Part shown: positions 1 to 7,136 of the stretch, in pieces
Position numbering within the stretch: position 1 is the first letter of the stretch
Layout: the number at the start of each line of letters is the position of its first letter
From: Comamonadaceae bacterium
GTDB lineage: Bacteria > Pseudomonadota > Gammaproteobacteria > Burkholderiales > Burkholderiaceae_C
Length of the DNA: 64,000 bases
NCBI GenBank assembly: GCA_013297985.1
Contig: JAAFIY010000002.1
Coordinates: 1-64,000, forward strand
Direction: 5' to 3'
Position numbers and translations under genes: made by a program
The notes under the pieces: generated by a model
Database searches by the model: none
Seen by the model: only the letters and a program-made list of their open reading frames with translations
What the model was told of the DNA's origin: nothing

Positions 1-552
1 TGCGGGCCCAAGGCCCAAAGTGGCCACACGCCCAGTGCCGGCCAGGATGCGCGGGGTGGTTGCTCCTAAATTTATAGCTGCATAGGCCGATGAATTGGGC
101 GCATCGGGCCAATTGGCTTGAATCAGCCGGTTGAGCCAGCCGTCGGGCGTGCTTTTGCGACCAGGGGTGCCCGTCTCAAAATAATCTTGGGCGTCAAAGT
201 GCGAACGGGTGGGGTCGGGCGAACCCGCCGCATGCACAAAGGCCAAGGTGCCGCTATCCCAGTGGGGCTTGAGCAGCGCGAGCGATGGGTGCAGCGCAAA
301 CAGCCGCGTCAGCGCGATGGCACCGCCGTCTGCGCCGGGCGGCGGCACCGCCAGAGTGGGTCTGGCGCGGGCATAGGCCGCCTCGCCGTGCGGAATGACG
401 ACATGCAAGCCGTCTACCGCGCCGCGCAGCATCACCACCACCAAGCGGCGCTGGGTGGTGGCTGGGGTTTGGGCGCGCACCACCGTCCAGCCGCCCAGGC
501 TGAAAGCGGCGGTGGCGGCGCTGGCGTGGGTCAGCCAGGTTCTGCGTTTCAT
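1..552 (-). CDS. DUF1501 family Tat-exported protein (3' end beyond window)
   Basis: The visible 184 residues start MKRRTWLTHASAATAAFSLG, a twin-arginine-like export signal ending near residue 28 (VRAQ). They continue with the DUF1501 opening RRLVVVMLRGAVDGLHVVIP and the downstream block RSHFDAQDYFETGTPG. DUF1501 proteins are exported, sulfatase-like proteins of unknown reaction that are nearly always encoded next to a DUF1800 gene, as here (51 bp downstream of one, same strand), so the two are probably cotranscribed and act together in the periplasm. The C-terminal half lies outside the window. Residues about 151-165 are encoded by a copy of the dispersed palindromic repeat, read in frame; this part is probably an insertion relative to relatives. 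The family call is confident, the function is unknown. Confidence 0.85.
   Translation of the reverse strand, partial: MKRRTWLTHASAATAAFSLGGWTVVRAQTPATTQRRLVVVMLRGAVDGLHVVIPHGEAAYARARPTLAVPPPGADGGAIALTRLFALHPSLALLKPHWDSGTLAFVHAAGSPDPTRSHFDAQDYFETGTPGRKSTPDGWLNRLIQANWPDAPNSSAYAAINLGATTPRILAGTGRVATLGLGPA
58..110 (-). repeat. Dispersed double-palindrome repeat, copy inside DUF1501 gene
   Basis: Read on the minus strand it has the family layout: a GGCC flank, GCGCCC, then GCAGCT exactly nine codons from the GCG, then ATAAATTTAGGAGCAACC. It is in the sense orientation of the host gene and encodes APNSSAYAAINLGAT. The GCGCCC hairpin seen in intergenic copies is degenerate here, and no stop codon is present. 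Confidence 0.8.
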
Positions 553-603
553 TTGGAAGCCTTTACTTGTCAAAACCAATAGCGGTTAAGGGGTGCAGAC
601 GGC

Positions 604-2181
604 TTAGCGCCGCATGAAATCGGGGCTGGCCCACAACACGGTGGCCTGCATGGCGGCCCGCTCGGCCATCACATGGCTGCGCGTGGTGTCGCCGATGGCG
701 GGGCCTAAGGTAGCCAGCACTTGGGCGGCATCAGGCCGATCGGCCACCAGCACGGGGCGGCCTTGGGCCAGCTGGGTGGCGAACTGAATGCGCTGGGTGA
801 TGGCTTCCGCGCTCACCCACGCGGCGGCGGTGTTCTTGTAGCCGTCAGGTGTTTGCGCGCCATACAGCGGCATGCCTTGTTGATTGAGCGCCGCCGCCAC
901 TGGCCCAGCGGGCCGGGGCATGGCGCCCACCGATCGCAGGCTGGACAGCACAAAGTGATAAGGCGTTTTGAACTTGGCCTGTCGATAGGCCGCGTCTGCC
1001 ATTTCGGGCGACAGCAGCAGCGCACGGGTTACCGCACGCAAATCGCCCCCAGTGGCCGCAAAACGTTCAGCCAAACCCTGCACCAGGGCAGTGGGCGGGT
1101 CATCAGCCACGAAGGCTTGCGCGAGCTTGTAGGCGATGTGCCTTGCTGTGGCGGGATGGGCGGCCAACACGTCCAGCGCCCATTCGCCCTCGGCCACGCC
1201 CTGCACTTGGCCGGGGCCGCTCACGCGCTGGCCCAGCCAAAGCTTTTCAGTGGTGTCGTGGCGGCGCGCGTCAAAGGTGAACAAATGGCCCGGCTCCATG
1301 GCCTGCGCGGCGCGGCGGTTGATGGTCCAGCCCGTCAGCATGCGGGCTAAAGCCGTGACATCGGCCTGGGTGTAGCCGCCGTCCACCCCCAAGGTGTGCA
1401 GCTCCATCAGCTCGCGGGCGTAGTTTTCATTCAAGCCGCTGGGCGGCGGCATGCCCGCAAAGTTAGGGCCCGCGTTGTCGCGAAAACCGGGTGCCACCGA
1501 TTGAGTTTGGTCCAAGTACACCAGCATGGCCGGGTGTTTGGCGGTGGCACCCAACAGGTCGCGAAAGCGCCCCAGCACGTGCGGGCGGATGGCTTCGCGC
1601 TCATACGCGCCCACCAGCACGCGGGTGAAGTTTTTGCCCACAAACACGTTGAAGTGGTTGAACCAAAAATCCACCAAGACTTCTTCTAACTGGCGCGGCG
1701 ACGCCAGCGCGCGCCAGATGCGGCCCGATATGGCGTCGGTCACCGTGGGGCCAATCAGCGCGCGGCGCTCTTCTTCGGCCTGCGCTTTGCCTTGCGGCGT
1801 GTCGGGCGCGCGGCGCTCGGCCGTGATGCCGTCGCGAAAACGGCGCAACAACTGCGCGTGGCTTTCTTGTGGTGTGACCATCTCGGCCAATGCATCGGCC
1901 AGCGGGGCAGGCAGGGCCAGGGTTTGCGGCTGTAGTTGCTGATCTACCCAGCGTTCGTAGCCCGTGGCGGCCACGGTTTGCAAGTCGCCGGGGCGCGGCC
2001 CCAATGCAGCGCGGTTGAGCAGATGCGCCGCCAAAGCAGTGCCAGACATAGATGTCTGCGGTGCGGCAGCCCACACCCAGGCGCTCGGTACCGTACCCGC
2101 AGCCGATGCGGCGCCAGCGCTGGCGATCCACTTCAGCATCGAGCGGCGATGGATCGGCGAAGAGGTTTCGGGTTGGCGCAT
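604..2181 (-). CDS. DUF1800 family protein, Tat signal
   Basis: A 525-residue exported protein. The N-terminus has a twin-arginine signal (IHRRSMLKWIASAG) with cleavage likely near residue 37. Family marks are HLLNRAALGPRPGDL near the start, the central NENYARELMELHTLGVDGGY block, and ARMLTGWTI. DUF1800 proteins are secreted, of unknown biochemical role, and are paired with DUF1501 proteins; the DUF1501 gene follows directly. The start at 2181 was chosen because AGGAG lies seven bases upstream; an in-frame ATG at 2220 has no comparable site. Length is within the usual 450-600 range. Confidence 0.88.
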   Translation of the reverse strand: MRQPETSSPIHRRSMLKWIASAGAASAAGTVPSAWVWAAAPQTSMSGTALAAHLLNRAALGPRPGDLQTVAATGYERWVDQQLQPQTLALPAPLADALAEMVTPQESHAQLLRRFRDGITAERRAPDTPQGKAQAEEERRALIGPTVTDAISGRIWRALASPRQLEEVLVDFWFNHFNVFVGKNFTRVLVGAYEREAIRPHVLGRFRDLLGATAKHPAMLVYLDQTQSVAPGFRDNAGPNFAGMPPPSGLNENYARELMELHTLGVDGGYTQADVTALARMLTGWTINRRAAQAMEPGHLFTFDARRHDTTEKLWLGQRVSGPGQVQGVAEGEWALDVLAAHPATARHIAYKLAQAFVADDPPTALVQGLAERFAATGGDLRAVTRALLLSPEMADAAYRQAKFKTPYHFVLSSLRSVGAMPRPAGPVAAALNQQGMPLYGAQTPDGYKNTAAAWVSAEAITQRIQFATQLAQGRPVLVADRPDAAQVLATLGPAIGDTTRSHVMAERAAMQATVLWASPDFMRR

Positions 2182-2328
2182 GTGTGGGCTCCTAGATGGG
2201 CGACGCAGTCGCTGACCCACATTTCAACCCAAACCCATCTTGCTGCACAGCCTGCTGAGGCAGGTTTACCCAGCTTTGCAAAAGTGCAAAAAAAGGCCGC
2301 TGCCTCTGGCCCCGCCCAAAACGAAAAA

Positions 2329-2353
2329 GCCCAAGCGCCTTAAGCGCTTGGGC
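2329..2353 (-). terminator. Rho-independent terminator, minus strand
   Basis: A perfect 10-bp stem (GCCCAAGCGC / GCGCTTGGGC) with a 5-base loop is followed on the minus strand by TTTTT. It lies just outside the proposed left end of the satellite element. Before integration it would have stood directly downstream of tRNA-Ser, which is transcribed in the same direction, so it may be the original tRNA terminator. Confidence 0.8.
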
Positions 2354-2361
2354 CAGTGTGC

Positions 2362-2374
2362 TGGCGGGGGGGCG
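2362..2374. other. Candidate distal attachment site of the satellite
   Basis: TGGCGGGGGGGCG compares with TGGCGGAGGGGGCG at the 3' end of tRNA-Ser (14160-14173): the same ends, one base shorter and without the A. It sits between the minus-strand terminator and the first satellite gene. The match is short and GC-rich and could be chance. Confidence 0.35.
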
Positions 2375-2473
2375 TCTTGCATACCAACACTGCAAGCTGT
2401 TGATTTAATTGCAGATTGACCGCCACCACTCACGCATTACCCGTTCTCTTACCCTCAGACGATTCCAGTCACT

Positions 2474-2743
2474 CTACTTCAACCCCTTGGGCGGGCGCTT
2501 CATGCGCCGCAGCATGAGGTTGTCACTTCGCACTCGGTACACAGCCAGCACCGCGCCGCCTTGGCGCAGCACCACGTAGCCCAGCCCGCCCCGTGCGGCA
2601 TAGCCGCTGCTGTCATCGGGGGTGCCGTGCCTGGGTGCGCCGCTGTCCGGTGGCCCCGACCATGCCGCTTTGCCCCGGCGCACCAGATCGGCCTGGGTGG
2701 CTGCATCGGGGTGTTGGTAGGTGTGGGCCTGTTCAATGGGCAT
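2474..2743 (-). CDS. Small hypothetical protein of the satellite
   Basis: An 89-residue protein starting MPIEQAHTYQHPDAATQ and ending in a basic tail (MLRRMKRPPKGLK). The central part (GYVVLRQGGAVLAVYRV) looks like a short beta-rich fold. The start at 2743 overlaps the end of the upstream gene by 11 bp, which suggests translational coupling; a longer reading from 2767 would overlap more. No family recognised. Small genes of this kind are common in phage satellites. Confidence 0.6.
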   Translation of the reverse strand: MPIEQAHTYQHPDAATQADLVRRGKAAWSGPPDSGAPRHGTPDDSSGYAARGGLGYVVLRQGGAVLAVYRVRSDNLMLRRMKRPPKGLK

Positions 2744-2984
2744 CGGCGGCCCCCTGGGCGCGTTCAAGGGCGTCTATGTCGTCCTGCATTAGGGGCACGT
2801 GCCAGTGAGCGACAGCCAGAAGCGCCGCCACAGCGGCGTCGTCCAGCACACCTTCATATCGGTTTAGGACACCTTCGATCAGCCCTTGCACCGTGCCAAC
2901 AGTTCCGGCTTCGTCTTCGGTTGCGACGTCGCACAGCACGTCAAGGCTTTTGACGGTGAGGCGGGGCAGTGGGGCAGTTTGCAT
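2733..2984 (-). CDS. Small hypothetical protein of the satellite
   Basis: An 83-residue acidic protein (MQTAPLPRLTVKSLDVLCDV...). AAGGAG lies seven bases before the ATG, which supports the start. It is predicted mostly helical and has no membrane segment. It is the first gene of a two-gene minus-strand unit at the left end of the satellite, divergent from the cargo gene at 3301. No function can be assigned. Confidence 0.65.
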   Translation of the reverse strand: MQTAPLPRLTVKSLDVLCDVATEDEAGTVGTVQGLIEGVLNRYEGVLDDAAVAALLAVAHWHVPLMQDDIDALERAQGAADAH

Positions 2985-3300
2985 ATTGGGCTCCTTGGGT
3001 TAGTGGAGCCTGAATTCACTCACAAACATAGTTTAATAGTCAAGTTGGGCCACGCTGCGCTGGAGAGGGGCTGAGCCCGCTGGGCCGCTGACAGACCCCC
3101 GATGCACAGGCACCCGCCCTACCCCCGGGGGAGGTGGGACCAAAGCTGCGCGACCCCGCCCCCCGGTGTGGAGATGTGGCTTTCACGCCAGGGTCGATTT
3201 TTGGACATCCCGGCAATTTGGCCCTTGGTTGCGCAAGGGGGTTGACCAGATGAGCGACCCGCACTAGCGTGGCTCTTAAACGAATTGATACGGGGTTGCC
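2985..3300. other. Divergent intergenic region in the satellite
   Basis: 316 bp between the minus-strand unit and the plus-strand cargo genes. An AT-rich patch at about 3010-3045 contrasts with the GC-rich remainder and is the likeliest place for divergent promoters. I see no tRNA and no credible open frame; the short frames here are low-quality, GC-driven readings. Confidence 0.4.
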
Positions 3301-4164
3301 ATGCGTGCGCTTGTCTTGTCCTCGCTGCTTCGGTTCCGGCTGCCCTTCAAGCCTCCGGCCGTGCAAATGCGGAACGGCCAACCTGGGCACACCCACTTGG
3401 TTATCAACACCCAGCGCGGCGTATACATACCTTGCGGGGCCACCGTCGCTGCTACGGCGGCTCTCTTGCTGGCCTCGGCTGGTGTTGTTACCGTGGCAAC
3501 CAGCGCAATTGCACAGCCAGTGGGCGACGCACCTACCCCTTTCATTGTGCGCGTAGTAAACGACAGTTTACGTGGAGTCCTACCCGCCAACTTCTGCGCC
3601 ATGAATCCGCGAACACCTAACGAACGAGACTATCTAGCGCGTGCTGAGTTAATGGTTGGCCAAGAGAACCGCCTACTATTGTTTGCGGTCAATTGCAACG
3701 AACTTCGGCTATTCATCACAGGGGATATTGACAATTTTAGCCAAGCTCTGACGATAACTTGGAACAGGGGCCGACGAGGCGATATACCCATAACCATACC
3801 AAGATCACAGTACCTAAAGGTGCTGGCACCGCAGATACAGGAGCTTACCAAATCAATTGATCGGCTCGTGCCAACGGTGGAGCTTCGTGCTCGGAAGCTT
3901 GGGGAGGCGGTCACGGTGGCTGGCGCAGAAATACAACCCATTGGCCGAGACCAAAATGCGGTCTACTATGCAATGAAAACTTCCCTACGCCTCCCGGGCA
4001 ACCAACTCCGTTACGTAGAGAACATGCACGCACTGACTTTGATTGGAGGATGGCCAATTACGTTGGCTGCTTTGAATATTAGCGGTGTGCAAGGGCGCCA
4101 TAGACTACTATTGGCCCAACAGGAAATGTTAGATAGCTTAATTGAAGGTAATTTAGCTCGTTAG
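3301..4164 (+). CDS. Hypothetical exported protein, satellite cargo
   Basis: Up to 287 residues. A hydrophobic stretch at about residues 48-70 (VAATAALLLASAGVVTVATS) followed by AIAQPVG looks like a signal peptide or anchor, so the real start may be later than the one given (an in-frame ATG is at 3367); neither start has a clear ribosome-binding site. The exported part is unrecognised, with alternating strands and basic helices, and ends LIEGNLAR. Codon use and GC are lower than in the adjoining satellite genes. The next gene follows after 13 bp, so the two probably form one cargo operon with an envelope role. Confidence 0.6.
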   Translation: MRALVLSSLLRFRLPFKPPAVQMRNGQPGHTHLVINTQRGVYIPCGATVAATAALLLASAGVVTVATSAIAQPVGDAPTPFIVRVVNDSLRGVLPANFCAMNPRTPNERDYLARAELMVGQENRLLLFAVNCNELRLFITGDIDNFSQALTITWNRGRRGDIPITIPRSQYLKVLAPQIQELTKSIDRLVPTVELRARKLGEAVTVAGAEIQPIGRDQNAVYYAMKTSLRLPGNQLRYVENMHALTLIGGWPITLAALNISGVQGRHRLLLAQQEMLDSLIEGNLAR

Positions 4165-4177
4165 GGTACTAAAAATA

Positions 4178-5920
4178 ATGAGTAGGTCTGAGCGTTTGTT
4201 CACTGACGAAGATGAAAAACATTGGTCAATAGTCGCTGCTGAGGTTGAGGGCTCGACCAAGCGACCGGGCTTGTGGGCGAAGTGCTATGCGGACACGGGT
4301 GGGAATGAGGCAGCGGCAAAAGTTGCCTACATGAAGCTCCGAGTTGAGCAATTGCAGTCTGACGCTGAGCAAGCCGCCCTTGCAGAATTAAAGCGCTCGG
4401 AGCAAGCCGCCATTGCCGAACGAAACATTGCACAGCTAACAGATGAAAAGAGGGCTGCCCTCGCCGCCAAATATCGACGTCAGATATCCGAGCTTCAGTA
4501 TGTAGATGAAAAGGCAGTTCTCACTTTCATCAATTCGATTCCCTTGGAAGATAGAGCTTTCGTTCTGTCATTTAAAAATGATGTGGGCGCATCACTTTTA
4601 CATGTTGCCTCGAAGGAGGGGTGGGCAACTGCGGTGGAGTTGCTTTGTGAAGGTGGCGCCGATCCATCAGCTATCGGTCCAAACGGATTACTCGCTCCTC
4701 AAATTGCGGTCAAAAATGGACACCTTGAACTTGCCAAGCACTTGAAACGAGTCATGGAAGCGCAAGGTTCAAGTGCCGCAGTGTCGGCACCCGGAGTCTT
4801 TTCCCGCCCGACCCCGGCAGTGCGAGCGGCAGCGCTGACGGAAGATCGTCCGTCGCGGCCATCAGACAGCGCCCCTCCTAGGCCGCCGACTCATTCCGCA
4901 ATTGAACCGACGCTCCAGCCTGTTGGGGCTTGGCGGCGCTTTTTTGCGCGTTTCATCGATATTTGGGTCATCGCAGTTGGCCTTGGCTTTAGCACGGGTG
5001 CCTTGATAGCTCATCTCTCACCGGGCTGGCTGCAATTGCCTTGGGTTTGGGTGGTCGGCGGCTTCTTTCTCACGGGGCCAGTTCTGATTGTTGAGGCCAT
5101 CATCTTTTCGGTGTTCGGTACAACGCTGGGTAAGGCGTTGGCTGATATTCGGGTGCGTGATGCACAGGGGCGTCGGCCAACTGGCCAGCAGTACTTCCAA
5201 CGGCAGTGGGGCGTGTTTTGGTCTGGCTTGGGGGCTGGTCTGCCACTGATTCAACTTTTTGCGATGGGCTCTCAATGTCAACGGATTCGCACAGGTCGGT
5301 CGGCCAGCTATGACGAAGGCCGCTTTGTAGTCATCGGCGAAAAAATGGATGCTTTTCGTACCATCGCGGTCACTGTTTTCGTGGTGGGGTACTTCGGGGC
5401 GCTAGGCCTCATGGTCTCCCATGCTCAGACCCTCGGCTCCACGGTGGTTCAAGGCACCCAACGGGGCTTTCACAGCGACGAGCCATGGGTTAACCCGCTC
5501 ACCGGATTTAGCGCGAACATCCCCCCGCATTGGGCCGTGTTCCCTTACGCAACTGACACGCACACCATCTTTGTCTTTAGAGCGTCTGGCCAACCGGAAG
5601 GCGTTGGTCCTCAAGTCATTTTGCGACTCAGGTCGGCCGCCTTGGGCGCCGCTCTAGACGCTTTGGCTGCTGAAGAACAAGCTCGTTGGTCCGGCATCCA
5701 GTTGCGGACCGAGTCTTTGAAGTCATTCACATTGAGTGGGCGCTCAGCAATTTCTTATCGCGGACTGCAGTCGAACCCCGAGGGAGTGTTCGAGAAGGCT
5801 ATTGTGCTTAGCGACAGTCGGCTGTGGACGGTGGACTCCATGTGGCCGAGCGACGCGACCCCGTTGCAATTCAGGGAGCTTCAGCAAGCCCGCGATGCGG
5901 TGCTGGGCTCCTTGAATTGA
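4178..5920 (+). CDS. Multidomain membrane protein: ankyrin repeats plus RDD domain
   Basis: 580 residues with four parts. Residues 1-50 (KRPGLWAKCYADTGGNEAAA, then YMKLRVEQL) form a small helical module that I recall at the N-terminus of RDD and DUF805 proteins. Residues about 55-120 are a charged coiled coil. Residues about 130-190 hold one to two ankyrin repeats (GASLLHVASKEGWATAVELL and NGHLELAKHLKRV). A linker rich in Pro and Ser leads to an RDD membrane domain at about 248-385 (RFFARFIDIWVIAVGL; FGTTLGKALADIRVRD), one further membrane helix at about 392-412, and an exported C-terminal domain of about 165 residues. RDD proteins are membrane proteins of mostly unknown transport or sensing function. 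It is likely cotranslated with the exported protein upstream. Confidence 0.75.
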   Translation: MSRSERLFTDEDEKHWSIVAAEVEGSTKRPGLWAKCYADTGGNEAAAKVAYMKLRVEQLQSDAEQAALAELKRSEQAAIAERNIAQLTDEKRAALAAKYRRQISELQYVDEKAVLTFINSIPLEDRAFVLSFKNDVGASLLHVASKEGWATAVELLCEGGADPSAIGPNGLLAPQIAVKNGHLELAKHLKRVMEAQGSSAAVSAPGVFSRPTPAVRAAALTEDRPSRPSDSAPPRPPTHSAIEPTLQPVGAWRRFFARFIDIWVIAVGLGFSTGALIAHLSPGWLQLPWVWVVGGFFLTGPVLIVEAIIFSVFGTTLGKALADIRVRDAQGRRPTGQQYFQRQWGVFWSGLGAGLPLIQLFAMGSQCQRIRTGRSASYDEGRFVVIGEKMDAFRTIAVTVFVVGYFGALGLMVSHAQTLGSTVVQGTQRGFHSDEPWVNPLTGFSANIPPHWAVFPYATDTHTIFVFRASGQPEGVGPQVILRLRSAALGAALDALAAEEQARWSGIQLRTESLKSFTLSGRSAISYRGLQSNPEGVFEKAIVLSDSRLWTVDSMWPSDATPLQFRELQQARDAVLGSLN

Positions 5921-5957
5921 AGCATCAGCGGGGTGTTGCCGTGTCGATGCATCAACC

Positions 5958-6692
5958 CTACGGCATCAACTCCTCCTCATCGCGCCGCCCCCGCTTGCCC
6001 ACGCCCCGTGCCAACAGTCGTTCGGTCCGGGCAAGGTCACGTCGGATGCTGTCGGCATTGCCTTCTTGGCCCGCCATTTCCAGCCACTCGCAGACCCGGC
6101 GCATTTCTTCAATCAGCATCTGCAAGGCCGCCAGCACGGCGTTGGGGTTGTCGCCTCGGTCGTTGACTTCGTGGGCGGCGTCCAGCTTGCGCAGCAGGGC
6201 GGCTAGGAACTCGGCGCGTCCGTCTGCGAAGGTTTGCACCCGTTGCGGTTTGATGCCGCTTTGGGTGAGCGCGTCGGCGACGCCTGCCACGCCCCGGATG
6301 TATCGGTACCCAACGATGCAGGCCATCACCCCACAGGCCCGCCTGGGGTGGCTGGATGGGGCGGCGAATTGCGAATCGATCTCGGTTCCGGTCAGGAACT
6401 CCGCAGCTAGGTGCAGTGCGCGGGTGACATCCCTAGGCAGGTGGTACGTGGCGTCAGCCCCCCATAGGCCTTCGGTGCCGGGCTCCACAAATCCGGCGTG
6501 CCGGGCATCACAGTAGCCAGCAATGACCTCGCTAGGCGGGGTGCTGAGTTTGTTGTCAACCGTTTGCGTCTTGCGTTTGTACAGGCTTGCGCGGCCTTGC
6601 ACGGGGGCGTTCACCAGATCGCGCAGGCGGTCGTACAGGGGGTGTGGGCTGTTGTAGTCGTCGAGGTATTTCATGGTGTGGGCGTAACTCAT
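5958..6692 (-). CDS. Hypothetical satellite protein
   Basis: 244 residues, mainly helical and soluble, beginning MSYAHTMKYLDDYNSPHPLY and ending in a basic-acidic tail (GKRGRRDEEELMP). No recognised motif. Its start is preceded by TAGGAA and, further up, by a 9-bp-stem hairpin and the large inverted repeat, so it is the first gene downstream of the putative origin. It may have a replication or copy-number role, but this is inference from position only. Confidence 0.65.
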   Translation of the reverse strand: MSYAHTMKYLDDYNSPHPLYDRLRDLVNAPVQGRASLYKRKTQTVDNKLSTPPSEVIAGYCDARHAGFVEPGTEGLWGADATYHLPRDVTRALHLAAEFLTGTEIDSQFAAPSSHPRRACGVMACIVGYRYIRGVAGVADALTQSGIKPQRVQTFADGRAEFLAALLRKLDAAHEVNDRGDNPNAVLAALQMLIEEMRRVCEWLEMAGQEGNADSIRRDLARTERLLARGVGKRGRRDEEELMP

Positions 6693-6736
6693 GGCATGGG
6701 TTCCTAGGTTGTGGTCGGGTGGCCTTTCGGTGGATT

Positions 6737-6759
6737 TGTCACACCGGGGCGGTGTGACA
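6737..6759. promoter_or_regulatory. Perfect 9-bp inverted repeat upstream of the 244-residue gene
   Basis: TGTCACACC and its exact complement GGTGTGACA are separated by five bases, 45 bp upstream of the start at 6692. No T-run follows on either strand, so it is more like a protein-binding site or transcript hairpin than a terminator. Confidence 0.5.
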
Positions 6760-6846
6760 GCGGTTTGAAGGGGCGGTGTTAGCTTTTGGGTGGCATGTCG
6801 GGCGCTCCTTGTGAAATCGTTAGGTTTGGGTGGTTTTGGGCCAAGA

Positions 6847-7116
6847 GTGGGTCAAGCAAAGGGGGGGTGCAAAAAATGCTTGGCCCGGCTGGAACCCGCG
6901 CCAGTGCTCGCTTGGTCCGGGTGGGTCAAGTGGGCTGGGCAGTTTTCGGTTTCGGCATTTGGTGGGTGTTTGGGTGGGCGGGGGGCCTGTCACAGAAACT
7001 ATTTCTCCAACTTCAAAAAATGCTTGACCCACTTGACCCACCCGGACCAAGCCAATATCCATGCGGGTTTCAGCGGGCCAAGCATTTCTGGGGGACCCCC
7101 CCGATGCCTGACCCAC
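6847..7116. repeat. Large interrupted inverted repeat, candidate replication origin
   Basis: The arms at 6847-6939 and 7021-7116 are near-complementary along ~93 bp around an ~80-bp centre. The inner 25 bp (6910-6934 and 7028-7052) are perfectly complementary. A second block (AAATGCTTGGCCCG in the left arm) also recurs inverted. The word TGACCCA or its complement occurs at least five times. It lies directly downstream of the primase-helicase gene. P4-type satellites have iteron-bearing origin sequences recognised by their primase-helicase, so an origin or cis-replication region is the leading explanation. No gene is present in the 444 bp around it. Confidence 0.6.
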
Positions 7117-7136
7117 CCGGCCCGATTGAATCGGAG

